From: Benthicola sp039584685
Lineage (GTDB): Bacteria > Gemmatimonadota > Gemmatimonadetes > Palauibacterales > Palauibacteraceae
Assembly (NCBI GenBank): GCA_039584685.1
Contig: JBDGXI010000065.1
Location: 1-10,843 of the forward strand
Reading direction: 5' to 3'
DNA length: 10,843 nucleotides
Each line of letters opens with the position of its first letter. The first letter of the stretch is position 1. This document shows, piece after piece, positions 4,881-10,843 of the stretch. Both the position numbers and the translations under genes were made by a program. Below the pieces are notes generated by a model. That model was not told the origin of the DNA. It searched no databases and worked only from the letters and a program-made list of their open reading frames with translations.

Positions 4881-5504
4881 TCAGGCCTCCAGCAGTAGCT
4901 CCGTCTGCGCGATCGGCGCCCACGTACAGCGATGGTGAGGGGTCGGGCCATGCTCTCGTATCGCGGCGAGGTGCTGTCCTGTCCCGTAGCCCTTGTTTTC
5001 GTCCCATCCGTATGCGGGATACCGGCTCGACAGCCTGTCCATCAGGCGGTCGCGGACCGTCTTCGACAAGATGGAGGCGCAAGCGATGGAAAGCGACAGC
5101 CGATCGCCCTTCACGATGGCCGTGTGCTCCCCGAGCCCTGGAACGCTGCGGCCATCCACGAGCAGCAGCTCGGGCTCGAACGGGAGCCGCCGCACGGCCC
5201 GACGCATGGCGAGCGACGTCGCGCGGCGGATGTTCAGGCGCTCGATCTCGCGCGTCGAGGCGGCCGCGATGGAAAACGCGAGGACCTGGTCCCGGATTTC
5301 CCGGGCGAGCTCCTCGCGCTGTTTCCTGGAGAGGGCCTTGCTGTCATAGACGCCCTCGAGGTTCTGTCCTGGCTTCAGGGCCACCGCCGCGGCAACGACC
5401 GGTCCGGCCAGCGGACCGCAGCCCGCCTCGTCGACACCCACCACCCTGGCGAGGCCTCTCTCCCAGGCTTCCCGCTCGTAGTCGGTCGGCGCCGTGCGAG
5501 CCAT
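4881..5504 (-). CDS. rnhB: Ribonuclease HII
   Basis: The 207-residue protein matches RNase HII throughout. VVGVDEAGCGPLAGPVVAAA (21-40) carries the catalytic Asp25-Glu26 pair. DSKALSRKQRE lies at 54-64, LLLVDGRSVPG (113-123) gives Asp117, and SIACASILSKTVRD (139-152) covers the fourth acidic site. YPAYGWDENKGYGTGQHLAAI (162-182) is the typical substrate loop. The enzyme cuts RNA in RNA-DNA hybrids and removes single ribonucleotides misincorporated in DNA, in the cytoplasm. The ATG start lies 10 bases after the rplS stop; no strong ribosome binding site is seen, so coupling to rplS is likely. The next gene starts 2 bases after its stop. Confidence 0.96.
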   Translation of the reverse strand: MARTAPTDYEREAWERGLARVVGVDEAGCGPLAGPVVAAAVALKPGQNLEGVYDSKALSRKQREELAREIRDQVLAFSIAAASTREIERLNIRRATSLAMRRAVRRLPFEPELLLVDGRSVPGLGEHTAIVKGDRLSLSIACASILSKTVRDRLMDRLSSRYPAYGWDENKGYGTGQHLAAIREHGPTPHHRCTWAPIAQTELLLEA

Positions 5505-5514
5505 CGGCCCGCGC

Positions 5515-6102
5515 TTACTCGGTTGCCTTCTCGGCTTCGTCGCCGGTCTCGCCGGCAGCCTGTGTGGTGACCTCCTCCGCGACCTCTGCGGCCTCGTCGG
5601 CAATCTCAACGACCTCGGCCGCTTCGGCTGCAGCTTCCGCCTCGGCCAACGCTGCGGCTTCAGCTGCGGCCTCTGCTTCAGCCAGCTCGGCGGCAGCCGC
5701 GGCAACCGCGGCCGCGGCTTCCGCCTCAGCCTTGGGCGAGAGCCCGCCGCCTTCCCACCAGCGACGTTCCCGCACCCTTGCGCTCTTGCCGCGCCGGGCT
5801 CGCAGGTAGTAGAGTTTCGCCCGCCGGACGTGACCCCGACGTACCACTTCGATCCCGGCGATGGACGGCGAGTGCATGGGGAAGATTCGCTCCACTCCCA
5901 CACCACCGGAGATCTTCCGAACCGTGAAGGTCTCGCTGAGCTTGCCTCCCTTGCGAGCGATGCAGATCCCTTCGAACGCCTGGATGCGCGTCTTGGCGCC
6001 CTCGCTGACCCGTACGCGCACCCTGACGGTGTCGCCCGGCGCGAACGCCGGCAGGTCGGACCGCACCTGGGTCCTCTCGATTTCCGTAATCCTCGGATCC
6101 AC
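5515..6102 (-). CDS. rplS: Large-subunit ribosomal protein bL19 with Ala/Glu-rich C-terminal tail
   Basis: Residues 1-116 are a complete bL19: FAPGDTVRVRVRVSEGAKTR, QAFEGICIARKGG, ETFTVRKISGGVGVERIFP (58-75), SPSIAGIEVVRRGHVRRAKLYYLRA (78-102). The usual family length is about 115 residues, but here the protein runs to 195. The extra 75 or so residues (from about 121) are almost only Ala and Glu with a few Val, Asp and Thr, and should be a long acidic helix or coil reaching out from the subunit interface region. The GTG start has AAGGAG 7 bases upstream. A 7-bp hairpin lies just before that site (6120-6136). rpsP in the same operon carries a similar tail. The core identity is certain; the tail function is unknown. 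Confidence 0.97.
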   Translation of the reverse strand: MDPRITEIERTQVRSDLPAFAPGDTVRVRVRVSEGAKTRIQAFEGICIARKGGKLSETFTVRKISGGVGVERIFPMHSPSIAGIEVVRRGHVRRAKLYYLRARRGKSARVRERRWWEGGGLSPKAEAEAAAAVAAAAAELAEAEAAAEAAALAEAEAAAEAAEVVEIADEAAEVAEEVTTQAAGETGDEAEKATE

Positions 6103-6119
6103 GATTTCGCTCCTTCCGG

Positions 6120-6136
6120 GGTCGCCCTGGGCGACC
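6120..6136 (-). promoter_or_regulatory. Hairpin directly upstream of the rplS ribosome binding site
   Basis: GGTCGCC and GGCGACC form a perfect 7-bp stem with a 3-base loop, in the 87-base gap between trmD and rplS, a few bases before GGAAGGAG. Ribosomal protein genes often have leader structures bound by their own product, and an L19 leader class is known in other bacteria. Whether this one works that way is not shown. Confidence 0.4.
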
Positions 6137-6189
6137 GAATCTAATTACGTCGTTGGTTCAATCCCAGCGAGCGCCGGTCGGGCGAAGGA

Positions 6190-6867
6190 TCAGTTCCCCT
6201 CGCGCTCCCAGAGCTCCGGTCTTCTGTCTCTCGTCAAACGCTCGGCTTCCTGCCGGCGCCATTCAGCGATCCTGGCGTGGTCGCCCGATCGCAACACGTC
6301 CGGGACTTCGCGTCCCCGGTACTCGGCGGGCCGCGTGTACACCGGCGGAGCCAGCAGTCCGTCGTAGAACGAATCCTGCGCCGCTGACTCGTGGTCGCTC
6401 ATGGCGCCCGGCAGAAGCCGGACTACCGCATCTACCACCACCAGCGCCGCGGGCTCCCCGCCGGACAACACGTAATCGCCCACCGACAGCTCTTCAGTGG
6501 CGAGGCCTTCCGCCACACGCTCGTCCACGCCCTTGTAGTGCCCGCACAGCAACGTCAGCTCGGGCTGCACCGCGAATCGGACCGCCGCATCGTGATCGAA
6601 CACGCGGCCCCGCGGGCTCAGCAGGACGATCGGGCCCTCCGGCTGCAGGTCGTCCATCGCCTCGAAGAACGGTTCGGGCTTCATCACCATTCCCGCTCCG
6701 CCCCCGTACGGCTCGTCGTCCACCGTGCGGTGCCGATCGTGGGTGAAGTCCCTCAGGTCGATGACCCGATACTCCACCAGTCCGCCGGCCTTCGCACGCC
6801 CCGGGATGCTGGTGCCCAGCGGCACCTCGAAGAACTCCGGGAAGATCGTGACGACGTTGATTCTCAC
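6190..6867 (-). CDS. trmD: tRNA (guanine-N1-)-methyltransferase TrmD
   Basis: The 225-residue SPOUT-class enzyme methylates N1 of G37 next to the anticodon, using S-adenosylmethionine, and so prevents frameshifting. DDEPYGGGAGMVMKPEP (50-66) and LLSPRGRVFD (82-91) are followed by LLCGHYKGVDERV (106-118) and ELSVGDYVLSGGEPA (126-140), which form the trefoil-knot cofactor site. DSFYDGLLAPPVYTRP (165-180) and LRSGDH (192-197) belong to the tRNA-binding C-terminal part. The GTG start gives MRINVVTIFPEFF, the usual N-terminus, and lies 4 bases after the rimM stop with GGAGG in the end of rimM. The pair is almost certainly translated from one mRNA. Confidence 0.97.
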   Translation of the reverse strand: MRINVVTIFPEFFEVPLGTSIPGRAKAGGLVEYRVIDLRDFTHDRHRTVDDEPYGGGAGMVMKPEPFFEAMDDLQPEGPIVLLSPRGRVFDHDAAVRFAVQPELTLLCGHYKGVDERVAEGLATEELSVGDYVLSGGEPAALVVVDAVVRLLPGAMSDHESAAQDSFYDGLLAPPVYTRPAEYRGREVPDVLRSGDHARIAEWRRQEAERLTRDRRPELWEREGN

Positions 6868-6871
6868 GCCG

Positions 6872-7387
6872 TCAGACCTCCAGGAGCCCGGGCGGCGGAT
6901 CGATCACGATCCGCCGCCCCTCCCGGTCCACTTCCGTCACCAGCTGCCTGCCGAACGGGATGAGAAGCTCCCGCTTCCCAGCCAGCACGCCCAGCAGCAG
7001 TTGCGCCCCGGTCTCGTATGACGTCACGACGTCTCCGACCGGCTCTCCGTTCAGGCACACGACCGTGTACCCGACCAGGTCATGCAGAAAGAACTCGTCC
7101 TCTTCCAGCTTCCGCAGATCGTCACCCGGCAGGGCCAGTTCGCAGCCCCGCAGCCGCTCGGCTGCCGTGCGGTCTTCGATCTCGCCAAAACTGAGGAGGA
7201 GACCTCCCTTGTGGCGCCGAGCACCCGTCAGCGTCAGCCGATCGGGGCCCCTCCGGCCTCTTCCGGAGATTCGGAACACCCGACCTTCCACGAAGACGTC
7301 GTCCGGATCACCTGTCAGCAACTCGACGAGGACCTCCCCGTCCAGCCCGTGTGCATTCCGAACGAGTCCTACGACGATCTCATCCAT
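6872..7387 (-). CDS. rimM: 16S rRNA processing protein RimM
   Basis: The 171-residue protein has the two-domain RimM layout. The N-terminal beta-barrel has VGLVRNAHGLDGEVLVE (6-22) and an EDRTAAERLRGCEL run. A PRC-barrel follows (about 99-169) with FFLHDLVGYTV, GEPVGDVV, ELLIPFG and IDPPPGLLE. RimM helps assemble the 30S head, where it contacts ribosomal protein S19, and speeds 16S rRNA maturation. The ATG lies 20 bases after the rpsP stop; only a weak G-rich site precedes it. The KH-domain gene found between rpsP and rimM in many Gram-positives is absent. Confidence 0.95.
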   Translation of the reverse strand: MDEIVVGLVRNAHGLDGEVLVELLTGDPDDVFVEGRVFRISGRGRRGPDRLTLTGARRHKGGLLLSFGEIEDRTAAERLRGCELALPGDDLRKLEEDEFFLHDLVGYTVVCLNGEPVGDVVTSYETGAQLLLGVLAGKRELLIPFGRQLVTEVDREGRRIVIDPPPGLLEV

Positions 7388-7407
7388 GGAGCCGCCCGGC
7401 CGACGGG

Positions 7408-8256
7408 TCAGTCCTTCTTCTTGGCCTTCTTCTTGGCCGGCTTCTTCTTCTCCACCACTTCCTCGGCCTCGGCAGCGACCACTTCCACCTCTTCGGCCGC
7501 TTCTTCTACCGCTTCCTCGGCCACTTCCTCGACGGCTTCTTCCGCCTCGGCAGCGACCTCTTCCTCAACCACTTCCTCGGCCTCGGCAGCGACCTCTACC
7601 GCTTCCTCGGCCACTTCCTCGACGGCTTCTTCCGCCTCGGCAGCGACCTCTTCCTCAGCCACTTCCTCGGCCTCGGCAGCGACCTCTTCCACCTCTTCGG
7701 CCGCTTCCTCCACTGCTTCCTCAGCTTCGGCAGCGACCTCTTCCACCTCTTCGGCCGCTTCCTCCACTGCTTCCTCGGCCTCGGCAGCAGCGGCTTCGGC
7801 CGCGGCAGCCTTCGCCTCGGCAGCAGCCTCCTTCGCCGCCTGTTTCGCGGCTTCATCGGCAACCTGCCTGGCGGCCGCGACCTCCACCGCTCTCAGCTTC
7901 TGAGCCTCGGCGGCCACGGCCGCGCGCGTCGAGGTCTTCTGCTCCCCCGGGGGGGGACCGAGCGTCACGACGGTCTCCTCCAAGGAATCCGCCGTCTCAC
8001 CGGCCTGGAACTTCTGCCAGACCCCGGTCTTACGGAAGATCGACACCACCGTGTCCGTGGGCTGTGCCCCCTCATACAGCCAGTTCAGGGACGCCGCGGC
8101 GTCCAGCCGAACGATGGAAGGCTGCGTGCGGGGATTGTAGGTCCCGAGTGTCTCGATCGCCGGACCGTCACGCTGCTCGTTCACATCCGTTACGACGATG
8201 CGGAACGATGCCTGCCTCTTCCGGCCCGTGCGCTGCAGTCGAATGGTTGTCGCCAC
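7408..8256 (-). CDS. rpsP: Small-subunit ribosomal protein bS16 with very long Ala/Glu repeat tail
   Basis: Residues 1-84 are a standard bS16: MATTIRLQRTGRKRQASFRI, VVTDVNEQRDGPAIETLGTYNP, then LDAAASLNWLYEGAQPTDTV and IFRKTGVWQKF. Typical bS16 has about 80-90 residues, but this one has 282. From about residue 111 the sequence is Ala/Glu/Val-rich, with repeated VAAEAEE and EEAVEEAAEEVEE units and Lys only at the edges. It ends in a basic KKKPAKKKAKKKD. The DNA under the tail shows exact 54-base and near-exact 90-base tandem copies. The GTG start is set by homology; AGGGG lies about 10 bases upstream and no in-frame ATG is near. The tail should be a long acidic helix with a positive tip. The core identity is certain; the tail role is unknown. 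Confidence 0.96.
   Translation of the reverse strand: MATTIRLQRTGRKRQASFRIVVTDVNEQRDGPAIETLGTYNPRTQPSIVRLDAAASLNWLYEGAQPTDTVVSIFRKTGVWQKFQAGETADSLEETVVTLGPPPGEQKTSTRAAVAAEAQKLRAVEVAAARQVADEAAKQAAKEAAAEAKAAAAEAAAAEAEEAVEEAAEEVEEVAAEAEEAVEEAAEEVEEVAAEAEEVAEEEVAAEAEEAVEEVAEEAVEVAAEAEEVVEEEVAAEAEEAVEEVAEEAVEEAAEEVEVVAAEAEEVVEKKKPAKKKAKKKD
7505..7686. repeat. 90-base tandem duplication inside the rpsP tail
   Basis: Bases 7505-7596 match the next unit at 7595-7686 with an exact 90-base offset and one mismatch that I can see (7568 A versus 7658 G). It encodes a 30-residue Glu/Ala/Val unit in frame. The high identity points to a recent duplication. Confidence 0.8.
7681..7776. repeat. 54-base tandem repeat inside the rpsP tail
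   Basis: The 42 bases at 7681-7722 recur exactly at 7735-7776, a 54-base offset (18 codons, in frame). It encodes two copies of an EEAVEEAAEEVEEVAAEA unit. It lies next to the 90-base repeat and shares its building blocks. Confidence 0.8.
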
Positions 8257-8323
8257 TGATCTTGTTCCCCTGTTACGTCCAGTCAGTCGTGGACAGCGGG
8301 CCTCGCAAGGCACCGCCTGCCCG

Positions 8324-9670
8324 TCATTGAAGCAGCGAGCCCATCTTTCCTCCGGCCGCGAGGCGCGGGGCAAGCTGGCCCATCTGCTTCATCATCTTAC
8401 GCATCTCCTTGAACTGCTTGAGCAGCCGGTTCACTTCGTGTACCGGCCGGCCCGAGCCCTTTGCGACCCGCGCGCGGCGTGAGCCGTTCATGATCTCCGG
8501 CTTCCGCCTCTCCGCCGGCGTCATGGAGAGGATGATCGCCTCCATGTGCCTGATGCGGCGGGGATCCAGATCCACCCCTTCCAGCATCTTCGGCTTCACG
8601 CCGGGTATCATCTTCAACAGGCCCTCGATCGGACCCATCTTCTGGATCTGCTTCGTCGCCTGGAGGAAGTCCTCCAGGTCGAACTGGCCGCCTCCGAGGA
8701 CTTTCTCCTCGAGCTGCTTGCCCGCTTCCAGGTCGAACGTCTGCTGGGCCTTCTCAACCAGGCCGACGATGTCGCCCATCTGGAGGATCCGCCCTGCCAT
8801 CCGCTCGGGCTCGAACGCCGTCAGGTCCTCCAGATGCTCGCCCACGCCGACGAACTTCACCGGCACTCCGAGCACCCCGTGGATCGACAGCGCCGCACCG
8901 CCTCGTGCATCGCCGTCCATCTTGGTTAGGACCACACCTGTGATCCCGACCGTTTCGTGGAAACCCTGCGCAATGCGCACCGCTTCCTGACCCGTCATGC
9001 CGTCGGCTACGAGCAGCACTTCCTGCGGCGCTATCTTCGTCCGGAGCCGCTTCAGTTCGTCCATCAGCTCGACGTCCGCCTGCAGGCGACCCGCCGTGTC
9101 GATGATCACGTGCGTCGCCCCTGCCCGGCGGGCGGTATCCACCGCCCCCGCAGCGAGCGCGACCACGTCCTTCTGCTCCGGCTCGTGCACCACGGGCACG
9201 CCGATCGACTCGGCCAGGGTCACCAGCTGCTCGCCTGCCGCCGGCCGGTATGGATCGCACGCCACGAGCGTCGGACGGCGCCCCAGTCGATCGAACCGGC
9301 GGGCCAGCTTTCCGGCCGTCGTCGTCTTGCCCGACCCCTGCAGGCCGACGAGCATGATCACCGACGGCGGTACCGCCGCCTCGGCCAGCTCGGACTCCGC
9401 GCTCGCCCCGCCGAGGACCTCGATCAGCTCGTCGTGCACGATCTTGACGACCTGGTCGGCCGGGCGAACCGACTCGAGCGCCTTCTCCCCGAGCGCGCGC
9501 TCCTCGACACGCTTCAGAAAGTCCCGGGCGACGTGGAAATTCACGTCGGCCTCGAGAAGGGCCCGCCGCACCTCGCGCAGTCCCTCCCGAAGCATGGGCT
9601 GTGTGATGACGCCCCGCCCCTTGAGGCGGCGAAATACGCCATCCAGCCGATCTCCGAGCTGCTCGAACAT
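8324..9670 (-). CDS. ffh: Signal recognition particle protein Ffh (SRP54)
   Basis: The 448-residue protein has the full N-G-M layout. The N domain (1-90) starts MFEQLGDRLDGVFRRLKG. The GTPase domain has GLQGSGKTT (109-117), CDPYRPAAGEQL (138-149), DTAGRLQ (191-197), DGMTGQEA (223-230) and TKMDGDARGGAALS (249-262). The M domain follows, with IQKMGPIEGLLKMIPG (342-357) and SRRARVAKGSGRPVHEVNRL (398-417) for SRP RNA binding, and Met-rich flexible helices (KEMRKMMKQMG). With 4.5S RNA it targets nascent membrane proteins to the Sec translocon through FtsY. The ATG at 9670 gives the usual family start; a GTG at 9697 in frame is an alternative. Neither has a strong binding site. It is the first gene of the operon, 67 bases before rpsP. 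Confidence 0.97.
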   Translation of the reverse strand: MFEQLGDRLDGVFRRLKGRGVITQPMLREGLREVRRALLEADVNFHVARDFLKRVEERALGEKALESVRPADQVVKIVHDELIEVLGGASAESELAEAAVPPSVIMLVGLQGSGKTTTAGKLARRFDRLGRRPTLVACDPYRPAAGEQLVTLAESIGVPVVHEPEQKDVVALAAGAVDTARRAGATHVIIDTAGRLQADVELMDELKRLRTKIAPQEVLLVADGMTGQEAVRIAQGFHETVGITGVVLTKMDGDARGGAALSIHGVLGVPVKFVGVGEHLEDLTAFEPERMAGRILQMGDIVGLVEKAQQTFDLEAGKQLEEKVLGGGQFDLEDFLQATKQIQKMGPIEGLLKMIPGVKPKMLEGVDLDPRRIRHMEAIILSMTPAERRKPEIMNGSRRARVAKGSGRPVHEVNRLLKQFKEMRKMMKQMGQLAPRLAAGGKMGSLLQ

Positions 9671-9735
9671 CCCGTCCCGGTCCCCGCCCCGGCTCACGCT
9701 GCCACAGGGCTGTCCGGGGCCCTTTCAACACAAAA

Positions 9736-9763
9736 GACGCGACGCCGTGACTCGGTTCGCGTC
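9736..9763 (-). terminator. Terminator-like hairpin in the ffh leader
   Basis: In the minus-strand transcript a 7-bp stem GACGCGA/TCGCGTC, with a possible inner CCG/CGG stem, is followed directly by TTTT. It lies between the promoter at 9810-9838 and the ffh start at 9670. It would act as an attenuator if functional, since no gene ends upstream on this strand. A 12-base palindrome GCCGGCGCCGGC (9765-9776) sits next to it and may compete. Confidence 0.35.
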
Positions 9764-9809
9764 TGCCGGCGCCGGCCCGCCCGGGCCAGCCCGAATTCAA
9801 GAGCCCCAA

Positions 9810-9838
9810 AGTATAGCGAAACCGGTCGGATCGGGCAA
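9810..9838 (-). promoter_or_regulatory. Sigma70-type promoter of the ffh operon
   Basis: On the minus strand TTGCCC (9838-9833) and TATACT (9815-9810) are separated by exactly 17 bases, a good match to the housekeeping consensus. It points toward ffh, leaving a leader of roughly 130 bases. No other comparable promoter is seen in the 290-base gap. Confidence 0.7.
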
Positions 9839-9859
9839 TCCGGAGGTTGACGGAGGGCT

Positions 9860-9878
9860 CCCGGCGGAAGCCGGGTTT
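9860..9878 (+). other. Hairpin in the intergenic region before the outer-membrane gene
   Basis: CCCGGC (9860-9865) and GCCGGG (9870-9875) form a perfect 6-bp stem with a GGAA tetraloop, followed by TTT. It lies about 85 bases upstream of the plus-strand barrel gene. It could be a leader structure or a weak terminator; no plus-strand gene ends nearby upstream. Confidence 0.35.
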
Positions 9879-9960
9879 CCCCAGACGCCAACTCGAGTAT
9901 CTTCACCGCCACGGACCGGACATGTCGTTCGGCCCAGGAACTGCGAACAGGAGTCAAACT

Positions 9961-10536
9961 ATGCGTCTGCGGATCGCTCTAGTCGTCACCTTCCTCCTGG
10001 CTCTGACGGCGATGCCCGCAGCAGCCCAGGTTGGAATCACGGGTGGTGGTATCTACTCCGATGCCAGCGTCGAAGCTGGCGGCGTCAGCGTGGACACGGA
10101 AAGCCGGACCGGTTTCCAGTTCGGCGTGTCGTACGCCACGGGCAGTGTGTTCGGCGTGATCGTCGGGGGCTACTACACGGAGAAGGGCTTCGACGTGGCG
10201 AACAGCCCCGATCGCGTGCGCCTCTCTTACATCGAGGTTCCGGTCATGGGCGTCGTGCGACTTCCATTCCTGGAGAGGACGATCGGCCCGCGAGTCTACG
10301 GCGGCATCAACGGTGGCTTCGAAGTCAGCTGCGGCACGGACGGAACCGTGTCCGCCACCTTCTGCGATGAGACCAACAGCTTCGACTTTGGCCTGAAGGG
10401 CGGGATCGGACTCCAGGTGCTGTTCTTCGGATTGGACCTCGCCTACACCTATGGCCTCACCGACGTGGCCAAGGAAGAGGATTTGAAGATCAACAACCGG
10501 GCCTGGTCGCTGGCCCTGATCATCGGCGTGGGCTGA
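9961..10536 (+). CDS. Outer-membrane beta-barrel protein (PorT-like)
   Basis: The 191-residue protein has a typical signal peptide, MRLRIALVVTFLLALTAMPAAAQ, with cleavage after AAA or AQ. The mature part alternates Gly-rich beta strands: GITGGGIYSD, GFQFGVSYATGSVFGVIVGGYY, LSYIEVPVMGVVRLPF, GPRVYGGINGGFEV, FDFGLKGGIGLQVLFFGLDLAYTYGL and SLALIIGVG. The order 'GF..G', then 'Y.EVP......', then 'G......G.GLQ..F...D..Y..GL' fits the small eight-strand OMP_b-brl/PorT type of outer-membrane barrels. Two Cys (in SCGTDG and FCDE) lie in one loop and may form a disulfide. AGGAG is 7 bases before the ATG. It is divergent from the ffh operon and converges on tamB. The substrate is unknown. Confidence 0.85.
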   Translation: MRLRIALVVTFLLALTAMPAAAQVGITGGGIYSDASVEAGGVSVDTESRTGFQFGVSYATGSVFGVIVGGYYTEKGFDVANSPDRVRLSYIEVPVMGVVRLPFLERTIGPRVYGGINGGFEVSCGTDGTVSATFCDETNSFDFGLKGGIGLQVLFFGLDLAYTYGLTDVAKEEDLKINNRAWSLALIIGVG

Positions 10537-10546
10537 TCGCTGACAT

Positions 10547-10580
10547 GTGAAGAGGGCGGGAGAAGCCCCGTCCTCTTCAC
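10547..10580. terminator. Strong hairpin between convergent genes
   Basis: GTGAAGAGG (10547-10555) and CCTCTTCAC (10572-10580) pair perfectly. Inner GCGGG/CCCGT pairing extends the stem to about 14 bp with a short loop. It lies 10 bases after the barrel gene stop and contains the tamB stop codon in its right arm. No long T-run follows on either strand, so it may act as a 3'-end stabiliser as well as a bidirectional terminator. Confidence 0.6.
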
Positions 10581-10843
10581 TGCACCTCAGCTTCAGAATC
10601 GGACCCGGCCTCGGGGCTTCCTTCCTGTTCAGCCGCCTCAGACTTCGCCCCGCCCGTCTCGATCCGCCACAGAAGGTCCGTGCTCTGCTGGTCCCCTGTA
10701 ATCGCCTCGATCGACCAGCGGGCGGTAAGCAGGTAGCGGATCCGCAGCGTGCTGATCGGCTCGTAGATGCCCACTCCGTAGCCCACGAACAGGCGGGGGG
10801 AAAGGTACTTCCCGATTACGAACTGAGCCTTGTTCTGGCTCGA
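10577..10843 (-). CDS. tamB: Translocation and assembly module protein TamB, C-terminal end (partial)
   Basis: The last 88 codons are in the window and the frame stays open to the right edge. FVIGKYLSPRLFVGYGVGIY, then EPISTLRIRYLLTARWSIEA and DLLWRIE, is the characteristic C-terminal beta-rich end of the TamB/DUF490 domain ('YLSP.L.V.YG.GL......R.RY.L...W.LE...G....D..Y..E'). TamB spans the periplasm from the inner membrane and works with the Omp85-family protein TamA or BamA in outer-membrane protein and lipid transport. After the domain there is an acidic tail of about 26 residues (AKSEAAEQEGSPEAGSDSEA) beyond the usual end. It converges with the outer-membrane barrel gene. Confidence 0.82.
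   Translation of the reverse strand, partial: SSQNKAQFVIGKYLSPRLFVGYGVGIYEPISTLRIRYLLTARWSIEAITGDQQSTDLLWRIETGGAKSEAAEQEGSPEAGSDSEAEVQ

Noticed and set aside
4574..5809. Plus-strand open frame of about 411 codons over rnhB and the membrane gene
   Set aside because: It is antisense to well-supported genes, and its translation is low-complexity Arg/Pro/Ser/Ala without family features.
7505..7776. CRISPR-like array
   Set aside because: The repeats are in-frame coding units without unique spacers of constant length, inside rpsP.
7082..7903. Long plus-strand Ser/Ala-rich open frame opposite rpsP and rimM
   Set aside because: It is the mirror of the repetitive GAN/GCN codons of the rpsP tail; it has no domain or ribosome binding site, and the minus-strand genes are certain.
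7351..8330. Other plus-strand frames (Leu/Gly/Phe-rich and Pro/Arg-rich) across rpsP
   Set aside because: These arise from the same codon repeats in GC-rich DNA and overlap a confirmed ribosomal protein gene.
9671..9809. SRP RNA (4.5S) gene in the ffh leader
   Set aside because: The conserved SRP RNA core (GGUCAGG...GGAAGGAAGCAGCC-like) is not present.
8754..10370. Long Arg/Gly-rich or Ser/Thr-rich frames on both strands around ffh
   Set aside because: They overlap ffh and the barrel gene in other frames and have the composition expected of GC-rich shadow frames.

Overview
The window is GC-rich bacterial DNA. Its right three quarters hold a core translation and protein-export operon, and its left end holds accessory DNA beside a tRNA gene. 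Short lipoproteins with the 'DPRV..DSL' pattern, a PorT-like outer-membrane barrel, a TamB C-terminus and the order ffh-rpsP-rimM-trmD-rplS-rnhB suggest a Gram-negative (diderm) bacterium. Gemmatimonadota or a relative is my best guess, made from protein style and not from a search.

Left end (1-1310): four small minus-strand exported proteins, the last one cut by the window edge. Three of the four starts are preceded by the same leader of about 65 bases. It holds two TGAC(T/G)C boxes 11 bases apart, then a palindrome, then a CCTCC segment able to pair with the gene's own GGAGG ribosome binding site. This looks like a shared regulon module. Next (1465-1906) come two tiny plus-strand membrane proteins between copies of a 19-base repeat. 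A gene-poor stretch follows, then tRNA-Lys(TTT) at 2224-2296, and a second copy of the tRNA 5' end at 2387-2403. This is the usual setting of an integration site.

Middle (2415-4446): a minus-strand AhpC/TSA peroxiredoxin-like gene has an in-frame TGA exactly where the peroxidatic Cys should be (W-TGA-P-Y-C). A 7-bp hairpin follows, with a GG-starting loop 21 nt after the TGA. I read it as a probable selenoprotein. A small Cys-rich putative zinc-binding protein and a divergent PLP-dependent threonine/serine dehydratase follow.

Right (4459-9670): one minus-strand operon read as ffh, rpsP, rimM, trmD, rplS, rnhB and a four-helix membrane protein. A clear sigma70-type promoter (TTGCCC, 17 bases, TATACT) lies at 9810-9838. 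Ffh carries out SRP targeting, RimM matures 30S subunits next to S16, TrmD methylates tRNA G37, and RNase HII removes ribonucleotides from DNA. Both ribosomal proteins carry long Ala/Glu-rich C-terminal tails: about 170 residues on bS16, built from recent DNA repeats and ending in lysines, and about 75 residues on bL19.

Far right: a divergent outer-membrane beta-barrel gene (9961-10536) converges on the 3' end of tamB, with a strong hairpin between them.

The strongest candidates for something new are the UGA-containing peroxiredoxin, the repeated lipoprotein leader, and the paired Ala/Glu tails on S16 and L19.
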